Counted from the stretch's first letter, positions 8,182 through 18,494 are shown. The stretch is 64,000 nucleotides of DNA from Candidatus Avelusimicrobium cornigerorum (GCA_002309715.1 DBXW01000005.1:248001-312000); one strand, 5' to 3'. Numbers and translations are program-made. Notes: a model not told the origin generated them from the letters alone.

Positions 8182-10048
8182 AATACACGTTCTTGACGAA
8201 AAGACAGCCGGTAAAATTGCCGCGGGCGAAGTGATTGAACGTCCGGCGGGTGTGCTTAAGGAACTGTTGGAAAATGCCGTTGACGCCGGTGCTACTGCCG
8301 TGCGTGTGGATATAGAAGGCTCCGGCAGGGATCTTATCCGTGTAAACGATAACGGCTGCGGTATGGACGAAGAAGATTTGAAAAACAGTGTCTTGCGTCA
8401 CGCAACAAGCAAAATTAACCGATTTGATGATTTGGAAACTTTGCAAACGTTCGGTTTTCGCGGCGAGGCACTTTATTCCGTGGCGGCTGTTTCGCGCGTA
8501 ACGCTGACCAGTTGTACCGGGGCAAATGAAGGACACCGCTTGGAACTGCACGCCGGAAAAATGATTGCATTTAGCCCGGCTCCGGCTATCAAAGGCACAA
8601 CGGTGGAAATCCGTGATTTATTTTATAACACACCGGCTCGGCTTAAGTTTTTGAAAAGTGATTCTTATGAACGGGCGTGCTTATTAAAAGTAGTAGAAGA
8701 AAGCGCGTTGGCCAATTTAGCGGTTGCGTATAGTGTGCGTATAAATGGGCGAGAAGTGTATAATTTGCCCGCGCAAACCGGTCCGTTGGAAATATCCGCC
8801 GTGGAGCGTGCAGAGGATATTTTAGGGGCCGAAGTAGCCCATAGTTTGATATACAAATCTTTTAACAAAATGGGCCTGCATTTATTTATTACGCCCGACG
8901 ATAAACTTGTCAATGTACGCGATATGCAATACGTATTTGTCAATCGCCGGCCGATTGATTCTAAAACAATACAGCAAGCCATTTACAAGGCTTATCAAAA
9001 TGCCCGCCCCAAAGACCGTCACCCTGCGTTTATTGTATATATGACGCTTGCGCCCGGCGAATTTGACGTAAATATCCATCCGCAAAAACGCGATGTCCGC
9101 TTTATAAACGAAAACGAAGTGTTTGGTTTTATGATGAACGCGGTGGGAGAAACGGTTTTCTCGCACACAACGCCGGTTGTGGCGGAAATAAAAAAGCCCC
9201 TTTCAGTGGATTTGCCGGCTCAAATAGCGGGGGAAAAATTATGGACACCCGTTTCTGTTTCTCAACCCAAACAACCCGAAGTGATGTTGTCGGGGGAGTC
9301 TTCCCCGCTTTCTTACCATCATCCGTGGGAAGAAAAAAATACATTCGCTTTACGCGAAACAGAAACACCGGGTGAGTATCACGCGTCTTTGGATAAAGAA
9401 TTAGCGGCTCAACAACATGCGGACAAAACTACCCAGCCGGAGTTGAAAACTTCTGCCGATCCTTCGTGGTTTGTGGGGCCGTATCATTATTTGGGACAAC
9501 TGCACCGCTCGTATTTACTGTTTGAAAACCCCGACGGACTTGTGGTAATTGATCAGCACGCTGCGCAAGAGCGGGTGCTTTTTGAGCATTATTTGGATGC
9601 CTTTGATAAGCGTCAAGTAGTCATACAAAAATTGCTTTTCCCGCTACACGTGGATTTACCGCCTTCTAACGTGCAGGCCCTGTTGTCTTGGACGGATTTT
9701 TTGAAAACGGCCGGGTTTGAAATTGCACCGTTTTCCGCTCGCACGGTACAGGTGCATACACGCCCGCATATGATTCGTTTTGAGGAAGATGAGTTAAAAG
9801 ATTTTATTGTTTCCTTGGCACAAGTAGTAGGTGATCCGGTCAAATCTACCGAGAAATTAAAACGTAATATGGTGGCTACGCTAGCGTGTAAAAAAGCCAT
9901 TAAAGCCCACGACGCAATTTCCGCAGCCGAGGCCGAGGCACTTGTGGAGAATATGAAAAAATGCAAAGACGGCATGCATTGCCCGCACGGACGGCCGTGT
10001 GTGGCGCAAGTGCCGCTAAAAGATATTGAAAAATGGTTTGGTAGATAA
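8174..10048 (+). CDS. mutL: DNA mismatch repair protein MutL, endonuclease type
   Basis: 624 residues. The N-terminal GHKL ATPase has KIAAGEVIERP, ELLENAVDAGA, DNGCGMDEEDL and FGFRGEAL. After a Pro/Glu-rich linker (about 340-430) the C-terminal dimerisation domain carries the nicking-endonuclease motif DQHAAQERVLFE (from residue 460), ACKKAIKAHD, and the metal-site motif CPHGRP (from residue 603). This places it with the latent endonuclease MutL proteins of bacteria lacking MutH, where MutL nicks the strand after MutS recognition. Overlaps mutS by 8 nt. A terminator follows at 10071. Confidence 0.96.
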   Translation: MSKIHVLDEKTAGKIAAGEVIERPAGVLKELLENAVDAGATAVRVDIEGSGRDLIRVNDNGCGMDEEDLKNSVLRHATSKINRFDDLETLQTFGFRGEALYSVAAVSRVTLTSCTGANEGHRLELHAGKMIAFSPAPAIKGTTVEIRDLFYNTPARLKFLKSDSYERACLLKVVEESALANLAVAYSVRINGREVYNLPAQTGPLEISAVERAEDILGAEVAHSLIYKSFNKMGLHLFITPDDKLVNVRDMQYVFVNRRPIDSKTIQQAIYKAYQNARPKDRHPAFIVYMTLAPGEFDVNIHPQKRDVRFINENEVFGFMMNAVGETVFSHTTPVVAEIKKPLSVDLPAQIAGEKLWTPVSVSQPKQPEVMLSGESSPLSYHHPWEEKNTFALRETETPGEYHASLDKELAAQQHADKTTQPELKTSADPSWFVGPYHYLGQLHRSYLLFENPDGLVVIDQHAAQERVLFEHYLDAFDKRQVVIQKLLFPLHVDLPPSNVQALLSWTDFLKTAGFEIAPFSARTVQVHTRPHMIRFEEDELKDFIVSLAQVVGDPVKSTEKLKRNMVATLACKKAIKAHDAISAAEAEALVENMKKCKDGMHCPHGRPCVAQVPLKDIEKWFGR

Positions 10049-10070
10049 ACTTTTAAATGTTTGATGACAA

Positions 10071-10104
10071 AAACACGCTCCGCTGAAAAACGGAGCGTGT
10101 TTTT
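10071..10104 (+). terminator. Intrinsic terminator of the mutSL operon
   Basis: 12-bp stem AAACACGCTCCG / CGGAGCGTGTTT, 8-nt loop, U-tract. Confidence 0.88.
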
Positions 10105-10214
10105 CTACCAGCCCAATAAGTTTTTATCGGTTCAAGGCCGAAAAGCAGTCTGCCCCCTCTTTATTTTCCGCCTAAAAAAAGATATCCTATATGTATATTC
10201 TTTTAGGAGGACGT

Positions 10215-10745
10215 ATGGCTGAACAACAGTTTTTGGAAAGAGTATTGTTTTCGGAAGAGCAACTCGCCAAGCGCGTGAGCGAACTCGGGCGTCAAATCTC
10301 GGCGGATTACCGGGGTAAAAAACCGCTTTTTGTGGGCATTTTACGCGGGTGCATTTTGTTTTATGCCGATTTAATTAAAAACATCAGTGTAGATTGCACG
10401 TTAGATTTTATGTGCTTGTCCTCTTACAGCGGCACCGGCAGCACCGGGCACGTGCGTACTATGCTGGATTTGCGCGAAAGCATCCAAGGCCGTCATGTAG
10501 TGATTGTGGAAGATATTGTGGACACCGGGCTGACGATGGATTATTTAATGCAGCAACTCAGAGACCGCGGTGCGGCCAGCATTGAAATTTGTTGTCTTTT
10601 GGATAAACCCGCCAATCGCAAAGTAGAAGTGACTCCCAAATATATCGGGTTTAGCATTGAAAACGAATTTGTTATCGGGTATGGGTTAGATTATAACGAA
10701 CTGTACCGCAACTTACCTTACATCGGAGTATTTAAGAAACAATGA
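10215..10745 (+). CDS. hpt: Hypoxanthine phosphoribosyltransferase
   Basis: 176 residues. Transfers the phosphoribosyl group of PRPP to hypoxanthine/guanine in purine salvage. The PRPP-binding loop VVIVEDIVDTGLT is intact and the C-terminal FVIGYGLDYNELYRNLPYIGV stretch is typical of Hpt. The ATG at 10215 has AGGAGG (10205-10210) 4 nt upstream; an ATG at 10191 precedes that site and is rejected. First gene of a run through 18452. It overlaps ftsH by 4 nt (ATGA), an hpt-ftsH pairing also known from other bacteria. Confidence 0.94.
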   Translation: MAEQQFLERVLFSEEQLAKRVSELGRQISADYRGKKPLFVGILRGCILFYADLIKNISVDCTLDFMCLSSYSGTGSTGHVRTMLDLRESIQGRHVVIVEDIVDTGLTMDYLMQQLRDRGAASIEICCLLDKPANRKVEVTPKYIGFSIENEFVIGYGLDYNELYRNLPYIGVFKKQ

Positions 10746-12670
10746 AAAAGAAAAATCCGAACAACCGTTCTATTATTTCCGTCGGGCAAATTATCGGTTG
10801 GATAGTTGTATTTGTGCTGGCCGTTTTGCTTTTTAATAAACCGGGAGTCAAACAAACCACGTTAGATTATTCGGACTTTAAGCAAAAAGTGGCTGAAGCG
10901 GCGGTATCGGATTTGACAGTTTCTCCGGATACAATTAGCGGCCTATATAAAAATGAGGCCGGGCAATTTGTGCCTTTCAAAACGGTTCGTATGGAAGATC
11001 CCGGCCTTGTGAAAGAATTAAGCACTGCTAAAATTAAATTTAAAGCCGAGCAAGACCGCAGTTGGATTGGCAACATTCTATTCAACGTGTTGTGGATATT
11101 TTTGCTTATCGGCTTGTGGTGGTTTATTTTCATCCGCCCGCAGCGAAGTGATGGCAAAAGTGCCATGAACTTCGCACGTTCTAAAGCCAAAATGCAGGAT
11201 CCTTCCCAACAAACCGTTACGTTTAAAGATGTAGCCGGTTGCGATGAAGCCAAAGAAGAATTGGAAGATATTATTAAATTTCTTAAAAATCCTAAAAAAT
11301 TTCAAAAGTTAGGTGGCAAACTTCCCAAAGGGGTGCTCCTTTACGGCGCGCCCGGTACGGGCAAAACCTTGTTGGCAAAAGCCGTAGCGGGGGAAGCCGG
11401 TGTATCGTTTTTCTCGGCGTCTGCCTCGGAATTTGTAGAAATGTTTGTGGGGGTGGGCGCGGCTCGCGTGCGCGACCTTTTTGATCAAGCCAAAAATAAC
11501 GCCCCTGCCATTATCTTTATTGACGAATTGGATGCAGTGGGCCGTCGGCGTTTTGCCGGTATCGGCGGCGGACATGATGAACGCGAACAAACGCTTAACC
11601 AACTCTTAATTGAGTTAGATGGTTTTGAAAGTAAACAAGGTATTATTTTGATGGCGTCTACCAACCGCCCTGACGTGTTAGATCCGGCACTGATCCGTCC
11701 CGGACGGTTTGACCGGCACATTTCCGTTCCCGCGCCGGATTTAAAAGGGCGTGAGGAAATTTTAAAAGTACACGCTAAAAAAGTAAAATTAGGCAGCGAA
11801 GTAGATTTAAAACAAGTGGCCAAAGGAACCCCCGGTTTTGTGGGAGCCGATTTGGCAAACGTTATTAACGAAGCGGCTATCTTGGCCGCCCGCGCCGACA
11901 AGGATGCGGTGACTACTTCCGATTTAGATGAGGCCGTTGAACGCGTGCTCGCCGGGCCGCAAAAAAAGAGCCGCATTATTTCTAAGCATGAGCAACACGT
12001 CATTGCTGCGCACGAGTCCGGACATACGATTGTAGCAAGATTGACCAATCACTCCGATCCGGTGCATAAAGTTACCATTATCCCGCGTGGTCAGGCACTC
12101 GGCTACACGCTGCAGTTGCCGCTGGAAGATAAATTCTTAACAAGTAAATCAGAACTGTTAGATAAGTTGTGCATTTTGTTAGCCGGTCGTGCAGCGGAAG
12201 AGATTGTGTTTGGGGAAATTACATCAGGTGCAAGTGATGATTTAAATAAGACGATGGCTTATGCACGTAAGATGGTGATGGAATTGGGCATGAGCGACCG
12301 ACTTGGACCGATAGCCTTGCCCAATGGGGAAGAAAATGAAGTATTTCTGGGCAGAGATTTATCCCGTCACACCACCATGTCGGATGAATTGTCGCGTACG
12401 GTAGACGAAGAAATTTTGAACTTGATTAAAACTTCGTATGCCCGGGCGAAAGATATTATTATCAAACACCGTGAAGGATTTGATAAACTGGTGGCCACAC
12501 TTCTTGAAAAAGAAGTTGTGCAAGCCAACGAGATTGACGAGATTTTGGGCTTGGCTCCCGTTGTTAAAGAGGGCCAGCCGCAACCCACCACACCAACCCC
12601 CGTCAAAGAGGAACCGAAGGCGCAGCCGGCCGTTAGGCCCAATGCTCAACAGGCGGACCTGTTTGAATAA
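10742..12670 (+). CDS. ftsH: ATP-dependent zinc metalloprotease FtsH
   Basis: 642 residues. Membrane-anchored AAA+ protease that degrades misfolded membrane proteins and regulatory substrates. Two N-terminal membrane helices (about residues 12-32 and 100-122) flank a short periplasmic domain. Then the AAA module with Walker A GAPGTGKT (202-209), Walker [12 protein letters not shown] and the second region of homology ([20 protein letters not shown]). The zinc motif HESGH is at 424-428. The tail is a Pro/Lys/Glu-rich low-complexity region. ATGA overlap with hpt indicates coupling. Confidence 0.97.
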   Translation: MKKKNPNNRSIISVGQIIGWIVVFVLAVLLFNKPGVKQTTLDYSDFKQKVAEAAVSDLTVSPDTISGLYKNEAGQFVPFKTVRMEDPGLVKELSTAKIKFKAEQDRSWIGNILFNVLWIFLLIGLWWFIFIRPQRSDGKSAMNFARSKAKMQDPSQQTVTFKDVAGCDEAKEELEDIIKFLKNPKKFQKLGGKLPKGVLLYGAPGTGKTLLAKAVAGEAGVSFFSASASEFVEMFVGVGAARVRDLFDQAKNNAPAIIFIDELDAVGRRRFAGIGGGHDEREQTLNQLLIELDGFESKQGIILMASTNRPDVLDPALIRPGRFDRHISVPAPDLKGREEILKVHAKKVKLGSEVDLKQVAKGTPGFVGADLANVINEAAILAARADKDAVTTSDLDEAVERVLAGPQKKSRIISKHEQHVIAAHESGHTIVARLTNHSDPVHKVTIIPRGQALGYTLQLPLEDKFLTSKSELLDKLCILLAGRAAEEIVFGEITSGASDDLNKTMAYARKMVMELGMSDRLGPIALPNGEENEVFLGRDLSRHTTMSDELSRTVDEEILNLIKTSYARAKDIIIKHREGFDKLVATLLEKEVVQANEIDEILGLAPVVKEGQPQPTTPTPVKEEPKAQPAVRPNAQQADLFE

Positions 12671-12734
12671 AAAGTGGTTATAAGTGGGTATCTATACACA
12701 GGTAGGAGAAGTTTTTCCTACGGAAGGAAGGTAT

Positions 12735-14087
12735 ATGGGAAAGTATTTTGGAACAGATGGAGTCCGTGCTATTGCGGGGCAGTTTCCATTAGTAGATGAT
12801 TTTATTCAAAAACTCGGTTACGCGGCTTTGCGTGAATTGCAAATACGTAACAAACATGCGCGTTTAGTGCCCCAAGTGATTGTTGCCCAAGATTCTCGTG
12901 CCAGTGGCCCGGCCATTTTATCGGCTTTGCAAAAAGGCGTGTGCGCCAGCGGAGCAAATGTCATTAGTGTTGGTATTGCGCCCACCCCGGCCGTGGCGTA
13001 TTTGGTTAAAAAAACAAATAGTTTATGTGGAATCGTTATTTCCGCCAGCCACAACCCCGCCGAGTTTAACGGTATTAAATTTTTCACCAATCAAGGTACA
13101 AAACTTCCCGAAGAATTGGAAAATACAATTGAGCGGGAAATTGATTTGTTGACCGCCGTTCCTGCTCCTATCGGTACCTTTACACAAGATGAGAGTTTGG
13201 TGAAACAATACGAACAATTTTTAATGTCTACGGTAGATGCGTCTGTTTTAAAAGGCACGAAAGTGGTGTTAGATTGCGCCAATGGGGCAAGTTACAAAGT
13301 GGCTGCTAATGTGTTTTCCGGATTGGGGATGGATGTAACCGTTACCGCCGCTAAACCTGACGGAACCAATATCAACAAAAATGTCGGCGCACTTCACACC
13401 CAGTTTATGCAAGATTTAACCGTTCAAGAAAATGCTTTTATGGGTTTTAGTTTTGACGGGGATGCCGACCGGGTGATTGCATCTGACGAAAAAGGCCGCC
13501 AATTAGATGGAGATAATATCATTGCCTCGTCTGCATTGTGTATGAAAGAGCAAGGTGTTCTCAACTCCAACAAAGCAGTACTGACTATTATGGCTAATTT
13601 AGGTTGCATCAATTACCTAAAAGAAAACGGTGTAGACGTTGCCCTGACTACGGTAGGAGATAAATACGTTTCCGAGGCGCTTGAAAAAGAAAATTTGTCT
13701 ATCGGCGGGGAAACTTCCGGCCATATCATTTTTCGGCAGTTTTCCAATACGGGCGACGGTGTTCTTTCCGCTTTGCAATTTTTACAATTTGTAAAAAAAT
13801 CCGGTCATCCGGCCAGTTTTTTTGCCGACCAATGGAAACGTTATCCCAGCAAATTAAAAGCGGTGCAAGTCAAGCAAAAACCGCCGCTTGAAAGTTTGCC
13901 CGGTTTTTTACCGGCGGTGGCGGAATTGGAAAAAAGTATGCACGGCAAAGGGCGTATTGTAGTGCGCTACAGCGGCACCGAGCCGAAATTCCGCATTTTA
14001 GTGGAAGGCGAGCAAGAAACGCTGGTAGACAAAGTTATACAAGAAGTGGAAAATTTATACAGACAAAAGACGGAGGTGCTCAAATGA
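12735..14087 (+). CDS. glmM: Phosphoglucosamine mutase
   Basis: 450 residues. Interconverts glucosamine-6-P and glucosamine-1-P for peptidoglycan and LPS precursors. Key elements: N-terminal GKYFGTDGVR, phosphoserine loop ISASHNP, metal-binding DGDADR, sugar-binding GGETSGH and phosphate-binding RYSGTEPKFR. I start at ATG 12735, which has a GGAAGG ribosome binding site and begins at the conserved GTDGVR region. A GTG at 12684 would add 17 unconserved residues. Shares the operon with glmS two genes downstream, so both amino-sugar steps are co-encoded. Confidence 0.95.
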   Translation: MGKYFGTDGVRAIAGQFPLVDDFIQKLGYAALRELQIRNKHARLVPQVIVAQDSRASGPAILSALQKGVCASGANVISVGIAPTPAVAYLVKKTNSLCGIVISASHNPAEFNGIKFFTNQGTKLPEELENTIEREIDLLTAVPAPIGTFTQDESLVKQYEQFLMSTVDASVLKGTKVVLDCANGASYKVAANVFSGLGMDVTVTAAKPDGTNINKNVGALHTQFMQDLTVQENAFMGFSFDGDADRVIASDEKGRQLDGDNIIASSALCMKEQGVLNSNKAVLTIMANLGCINYLKENGVDVALTTVGDKYVSEALEKENLSIGGETSGHIIFRQFSNTGDGVLSALQFLQFVKKSGHPASFFADQWKRYPSKLKAVQVKQKPPLESLPGFLPAVAELEKSMHGKGRIVVRYSGTEPKFRILVEGEQETLVDKVIQEVENLYRQKTEVLK

Positions 14088-14800
14088 GTTTAAAATTAGG
14101 AGTTAATATTGACCACGTCGCAACATTGCGTCAGGCTCGTCGGGAGATGTTCCCCGATCCGGTGGACGCCGCGGCTGTTTGTTTAAGCACCGGCGCCGAT
14201 TTTATCGTGGTGCATTTACGGAAAGACGAGCGCCATATTAACAAAAAAGATTTAGCACAATTATGTAAATATTTTCCCGGCAAAATTCATTTGGAATGTT
14301 CGGTTGATCCGGCCATGGAAAAAGCGGCTCTTACCTATAAACCGCACTCGGTGTGTATCGTTCCCGAACAACCCGGCGAGATTACGACAATGGGTGGACT
14401 TAAATTTACCCCGGCAGTTACTAAACGGATTGCTCAAATGATTGAGCGTTTGCATAAAAAGAAAATTTTAGTCAGTTTGTTTGTCAGCCCCGATCCTACC
14501 GATATTCGCCAAGCGGCCAAATTAGGCGCCGATATCGTGGAGTTGTGTACGCGCGACTATAGCGAGTCCACCTCGGCAGCACAGGCTCGCAAACGCTTGC
14601 AAGATTTAGCGCTCTCTACATTGTTGGCCAAAGAATTGGGGCTTCAAGTACACGCCGGGCACGGCCTAGATTATCACAACGTGCTTGCCGTGGCCGATTT
14701 AGGCGGCGTTACGTGTATGAATATCGGTTTTGCTATTATTACCCGCGCTTTGTTCGCCGGCTTGCCTACTGCGGTTAATGAAATGAAAGGACTTTTATAA
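14084..14800 (+). CDS. pdxJ: Pyridoxine 5'-phosphate synthase
   Basis: 238 residues. Last ring-closing step of the DXP-dependent vitamin B6 route (1-deoxyxylulose-5-P plus 3-amino-2-oxopropyl phosphate). Signature stretches: LGVNIDHVATLRQAR, DFIVVHLRKDERHI, VPEQPGEITTMGG, and HAGHGLDYHN near the C-terminus. TIM-barrel length fits. ATGA overlap with glmM. No other B6 gene is in the window. Confidence 0.95.
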   Translation: MSLKLGVNIDHVATLRQARREMFPDPVDAAAVCLSTGADFIVVHLRKDERHINKKDLAQLCKYFPGKIHLECSVDPAMEKAALTYKPHSVCIVPEQPGEITTMGGLKFTPAVTKRIAQMIERLHKKKILVSLFVSPDPTDIRQAAKLGADIVELCTRDYSESTSAAQARKRLQDLALSTLLAKELGLQVHAGHGLDYHNVLAVADLGGVTCMNIGFAIITRALFAGLPTAVNEMKGLL

Positions 14801-14809
14801 GAGGAAGTT

Positions 14810-16651
14810 ATGTGTGGAATTATCGGATATGTAGGGAAGAAAAACAGTGTTCCCTACATTATAGACGGGTTAAAAAAATTGGAATACCGCGGGTATGATT
14901 CTGCCGGTATTTCTATCTTACAAGATGAAAAGTTGATAACCGTTCGTGCGGTTGGTAAAGTGGCGGAGTTAGAAAAAGCCGCCTTGCAGATTAGCCCAAA
15001 AGGTACTACCGGTATTGGGCATACCCGTTGGGCTACCCATGGTAAACCCAGTGAAGAAAACTCCCACCCACATACCGATTGCAGCGGCGAAATTGTTGTA
15101 GTGCATAACGGTATTATTGAAAATTATCTGGTGTTGCGTGCCCAACTCATTTCATTAGGTCATAAATTCAAGAGCGAAACGGATACAGAGGTTATCGCGC
15201 ATTTAATAGAAGAAAATTTAAAACATATCCGCAACGGAAAAGAAGAAGATCGCTTGCTTAAGGCTGTGCAACGCACCAATAAAGAAATTGCCGGTGCGTT
15301 TGCGTATGGGGTAATGTGGGCAAAAACGCCGGGGCTTTTAATCGGCGTCAAAAACCAAAGTCCGCTTGTTATCGGGCTTGGAAAAACGGAAAGTTTTTTG
15401 GCTTCGGATGTTCCTGCTTTTTTAGAACATACCAATAAAGTCGTTTTTTTGGATGAAGGCGAAGTGGCTCTTTTACGTGCCGGTCAAGTAACCGTGTTGG
15501 ACAAAAACGGCACCGAGCGCAAAATTAAATCGGTCAAAATTTCGTGGGACAGACAAACGGCCCAGAAGGGCGGTTATGCTCATTTCATGCTTAAAGAAAT
15601 TTACGACCAACCGCAAGCCATAGAAGATACTTTGCGTACGGCGCGGGCAGATTTTGGCAAGATTTTAGGGCTAGATACTCCGTCGCTACGCGGCCTGCAA
15701 AACGTACACATTGTTGCGTGCGGCACGGCTTATCACGCCGGGCTAGTGGGCAAGTATTATATAGAACAATTTGCCGGAATTCCCGTAAGTGTAGATTTAG
15801 CCAGTGAATATAAATACCGTGCGGTTCCTCACAAGGCGAAGACATTGGCAATTGCCATTAGTCAATCGGGAGAGACAGCCGATACAATTGGCGCTGTTAA
15901 GAAAGCCAAAGAATTGGGCTTTCGCACGTTAGCCATTTGTAACGTGCTTGGTTCCACGCTGACGCGTATTTGCGATAGCACTTTCTTTACGCATTGCGGG
16001 CCGGAAATCAGCGTGGCTTCCACGAAAGCCTTTACCAGCCAAATTACGGCGATGTACGCGTTGGCTATTTCGTTGGGGCTTGCCAACGGCAATATGAGTA
16101 AAACATCGTTTGATAAACTGCATCGTGAACTGATGCGTTTGTCTAAAGCAATGGGGCAAGTCGTTAAGATGGAATATCCGATACGACATTTAACCCGTAA
16201 AATTTATAAAGCCGACCGCTTTATCTTTTTAGGACGGCACGTTCATTTCCCTATTGCCTTGGAAGGCGCTTTGAAACTAAAAGAAGTATCTTACCGAAGT
16301 GCCGAGGGTTTTGCTGCCGGGGAAATAAAACACGGGCCCATTTCTGTCATTGATAAAAGCACTCCTATTTTTATGCTTATGCCACAAGGTCCGTTATTTG
16401 AAAAAATGCTTTCAGCTTGCCAAGAATGTCGCGCACGCGGCGCTTTTGTGGTTGCCATAACTACGCCGGATGCAGCGCAACAAGCCAAAAGCGTAGCGGA
16501 TGAAGTTTTCTTGGTACCGCAAGTGAGCGAATATTTACAACCGATTTTAATGGTGGTGCCACTCCAATTTTTGGCCTATTGGATTGCCAAACGGTTGGGG
16601 TGTGATATTGATCAACCACGTAATTTAGCAAAAAGTGTGACGGTAGAGTAA
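14810..16651 (+). CDS. glmS: Glutamine--fructose-6-phosphate aminotransferase
   Basis: 613 residues. Makes glucosamine-6-P from fructose-6-P and glutamine, the committed step to UDP-GlcNAc. Cys2 of MCGIIGYVG is the glutaminase nucleophile; the glutaminase domain includes HTRWATHG. Two SIS sugar-isomerase domains follow (SQSGETADT; EVSYRSAEGFAAGEIKHGP), ending in QPRNLAKSVTVE, the canonical C-terminus. Ribosome binding site GAGGAAG precedes the ATG. No glmS ribozyme is expected because the gene follows pdxJ by only 9 nt. Confidence 0.97.
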   Translation: MCGIIGYVGKKNSVPYIIDGLKKLEYRGYDSAGISILQDEKLITVRAVGKVAELEKAALQISPKGTTGIGHTRWATHGKPSEENSHPHTDCSGEIVVVHNGIIENYLVLRAQLISLGHKFKSETDTEVIAHLIEENLKHIRNGKEEDRLLKAVQRTNKEIAGAFAYGVMWAKTPGLLIGVKNQSPLVIGLGKTESFLASDVPAFLEHTNKVVFLDEGEVALLRAGQVTVLDKNGTERKIKSVKISWDRQTAQKGGYAHFMLKEIYDQPQAIEDTLRTARADFGKILGLDTPSLRGLQNVHIVACGTAYHAGLVGKYYIEQFAGIPVSVDLASEYKYRAVPHKAKTLAIAISQSGETADTIGAVKKAKELGFRTLAICNVLGSTLTRICDSTFFTHCGPEISVASTKAFTSQITAMYALAISLGLANGNMSKTSFDKLHRELMRLSKAMGQVVKMEYPIRHLTRKIYKADRFIFLGRHVHFPIALEGALKLKEVSYRSAEGFAAGEIKHGPISVIDKSTPIFMLMPQGPLFEKMLSACQECRARGAFVVAITTPDAAQQAKSVADEVFLVPQVSEYLQPILMVVPLQFLAYWIAKRLGCDIDQPRNLAKSVTVE

Positions 16652-16656
16652 TCTGT

Positions 16657-17556
16657 ATGGATAAAATCACTCGTGAAGAAGTTCTTTCTTTATTGCCCAA
16701 ACGCGATCCCAGAGCCTTTAAGGGCGTGTTTGGACGAGTATTAGTGGTAGCCGGCTCGCGCGAAATGTGTGGGGCTGGGCTATTGTGTTCAAAAGCCGCT
16801 TTGCGGATGGGAGCGGGGCTTGTATATTGGGCGTTGCCGGCTAGTATGCAACCTTCTTTTGCTGCAGCAATACCGGAAATTATTACAATCCCTTTGCCCG
16901 AAACCGAACGAGGTGAAATCGCTCGCACGGCGTGGCCTGTGTTGACTGATTTTATAGAAAAACAACACCCTACATTGGCTGTTGTTGGGATGGGTATGCA
17001 AAAAAGTCCGCTCCTTGCGCAGTTATTGCAAGAGATTCAACTGCCGCTGGTGGTAGATGCTGACGGACTTAACGCATTAAACGAAATGCCTTCCTTCCGT
17101 TTTGAGAAACCGGCCATTGTTACGCCTCATGCGGGAGAAATTGCTCGCTTGCTCAATACAGCCGTGGTAGTGGATGAATCTTTCCGCATTTTGCAGGCCG
17201 CGCAACTGGCCGACCAAACCAATGCCATTTGTGTGTTAAAAGGACCCGATACGATAGTGGCTGTTTCCGATGACGGGAAATTAAATTCTTGGCAAAACCC
17301 GACCGGCGGGCCGGCACTTGCTAAAGGCGGATCCGGTGATGTCCTTTCCGGGGCGATTGCCGGTTTATGGGCACAATTTTCTGCGCAAGGTCTCACTACG
17401 GAGAATGGCTTGCAAGCGGCAAAATGCGCCGTTTATATACACGGCTTGGCGGGTGATATGGCGGCTGAAGAATTATCCGATTACGGGGTGTTGCCTTCGG
17501 ATACATTAGGCTATCTTCCCCGGGCAATCTGCCGGATGATTAAGGGGGATAAATGA
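16657..17556 (+). CDS. nnrD: ADP-dependent NAD(P)H-hydrate dehydratase (YjeF C-terminal type)
   Basis: 299 residues. Repairs hydrated, inactive NAD(P)H (NAD(P)HX) back to NAD(P)H using ADP. The ribokinase-like fold is marked by VTPHAGEIARL and the nucleotide-site motif GGSGDVLSGAIAGL. Only the dehydratase is present; the epimerase domain (YjeF N-terminal, NnrE), often fused to it, is missing here and must be elsewhere or absent. Follows glmS by 5 nt and overlaps the next gene by 4 nt. Confidence 0.9.
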   Translation: MDKITREEVLSLLPKRDPRAFKGVFGRVLVVAGSREMCGAGLLCSKAALRMGAGLVYWALPASMQPSFAAAIPEIITIPLPETERGEIARTAWPVLTDFIEKQHPTLAVVGMGMQKSPLLAQLLQEIQLPLVVDADGLNALNEMPSFRFEKPAIVTPHAGEIARLLNTAVVVDESFRILQAAQLADQTNAICVLKGPDTIVAVSDDGKLNSWQNPTGGPALAKGGSGDVLSGAIAGLWAQFSAQGLTTENGLQAAKCAVYIHGLAGDMAAEELSDYGVLPSDTLGYLPRAICRMIKGDK

Positions 17557-18452
17557 GTTCTGTTTTGTGGATACTTCTTATCAGTTTTTCCGTACTTGGA
17601 GTCGTGGCGTTGATAACCGTGTTGGTTTGTATGCGTGTAGCCAAAAAGGTACTTCACCCTGTTTCCAAACGCAAAGCGCTAGACGCGTGGCCCGATCAGT
17701 TTGGCTTGCCGTATGAAAATGTCACTTTTAAGACGAAAGATAACGTGCAACTCAAAGGCTGGTTTATCACTTCTCCGGAAGTTTCGGATAAAACGATTGT
17801 GCTTATGCACGGTTGGGGGATGAACCGTTCGGATATTTTAAAAAATACTTATTTCTTGCGCGATTTGGGTTTCAATTTATTTTATTTTGATTTCCGTGCG
17901 TTAGGAGAAAGCGGCGGCAAAACAAGTTCTATTGGATATTTGGAATTAAAAGATGTTGCGGCCGCTATTGATTTTCTTAAACAAACCCGCCCGCAATTTT
18001 GTGCTAAAATCGGGTTGTATGGCTTGTCTATGGGTGGGATGGTGGCTATTTGTGAGACTGCCCACAACCCGGAAATTGCTTGCGTGGTTGCCGAAGCCTC
18101 TTACTATTCGTTTAGAAGAGTCGTTTCGCGTTGGGCCTGGGTGAACCGCCGCGTGCCGTATTTCCCGTTGATGCCTATAGTTTTGCACTATATACGTAAA
18201 CAATTAGGCGTAAATCCGGAACGGTTCAGCCCGAAGTATAATATCCCTAAAATTTCACCGAGGCCGATATTGTTGATTCACGGCCGGTATGATAATTTGG
18301 TACCGGCTGCACAAGCCAAACTGCTTTATAAACACGCCGGCGAGCCCAAAGAACTGTGGTTGGTGCCGGGGGCCAAACACAATAAATGTGCCGAAGTGGG
18401 TGGTTTTGAATATAAACAACGGTTGGCGGATTTCTTCCGCAAGTATTTATAA
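17553..18452 (+). CDS. Membrane-anchored alpha/beta hydrolase
   Basis: 299 residues. One N-terminal membrane helix (about 5-28), then an alpha/beta-hydrolase domain with oxyanion-region MHGWGMNRSD, DFRALGESGG, nucleophile elbow GLSMGG (Ser159), acid Asp247 in HGRYDNLVP and His276 in GAKHNKC. The triad is complete, so an active serine hydrolase is expected; substrate unknown. It resembles YqkD/BAAT-like esterases. Last gene of the hpt-ftsH-glmM-pdxJ-glmS-nnrD run, followed by a strong terminator. Confidence 0.85.
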   Translation: MSSVLWILLISFSVLGVVALITVLVCMRVAKKVLHPVSKRKALDAWPDQFGLPYENVTFKTKDNVQLKGWFITSPEVSDKTIVLMHGWGMNRSDILKNTYFLRDLGFNLFYFDFRALGESGGKTSSIGYLELKDVAAAIDFLKQTRPQFCAKIGLYGLSMGGMVAICETAHNPEIACVVAEASYYSFRRVVSRWAWVNRRVPYFPLMPIVLHYIRKQLGVNPERFSPKYNIPKISPRPILLIHGRYDNLVPAAQAKLLYKHAGEPKELWLVPGAKHNKCAEVGGFEYKQRLADFFRKYL

Positions 18453-18457
18453 CGCAT

Positions 18458-18494
18458 AAAATGCCCCTCGGTTTTATACCGAGGGGCATTTTTA
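18458..18494. terminator. Bidirectional intrinsic terminator
   Basis: 14-bp perfect stem AAATGCCCCTCGGT / ACCGAGGGGCATTT with T-runs on both strands, between the convergent hydrolase and MscS-like genes. Confidence 0.88.

Noticed and set aside
12684..12734. GTG start giving a 17-residue longer GlmM
   Set aside because: The extension is unconserved and the ATG at 12735 has GGAAGG just upstream and begins at the conserved GKYFGTDGVR.
14700..14810. glmS ribozyme or GlmY-type control of glmS
   Set aside because: Only 9 nt separate pdxJ and glmS, leaving no room for the ribozyme.
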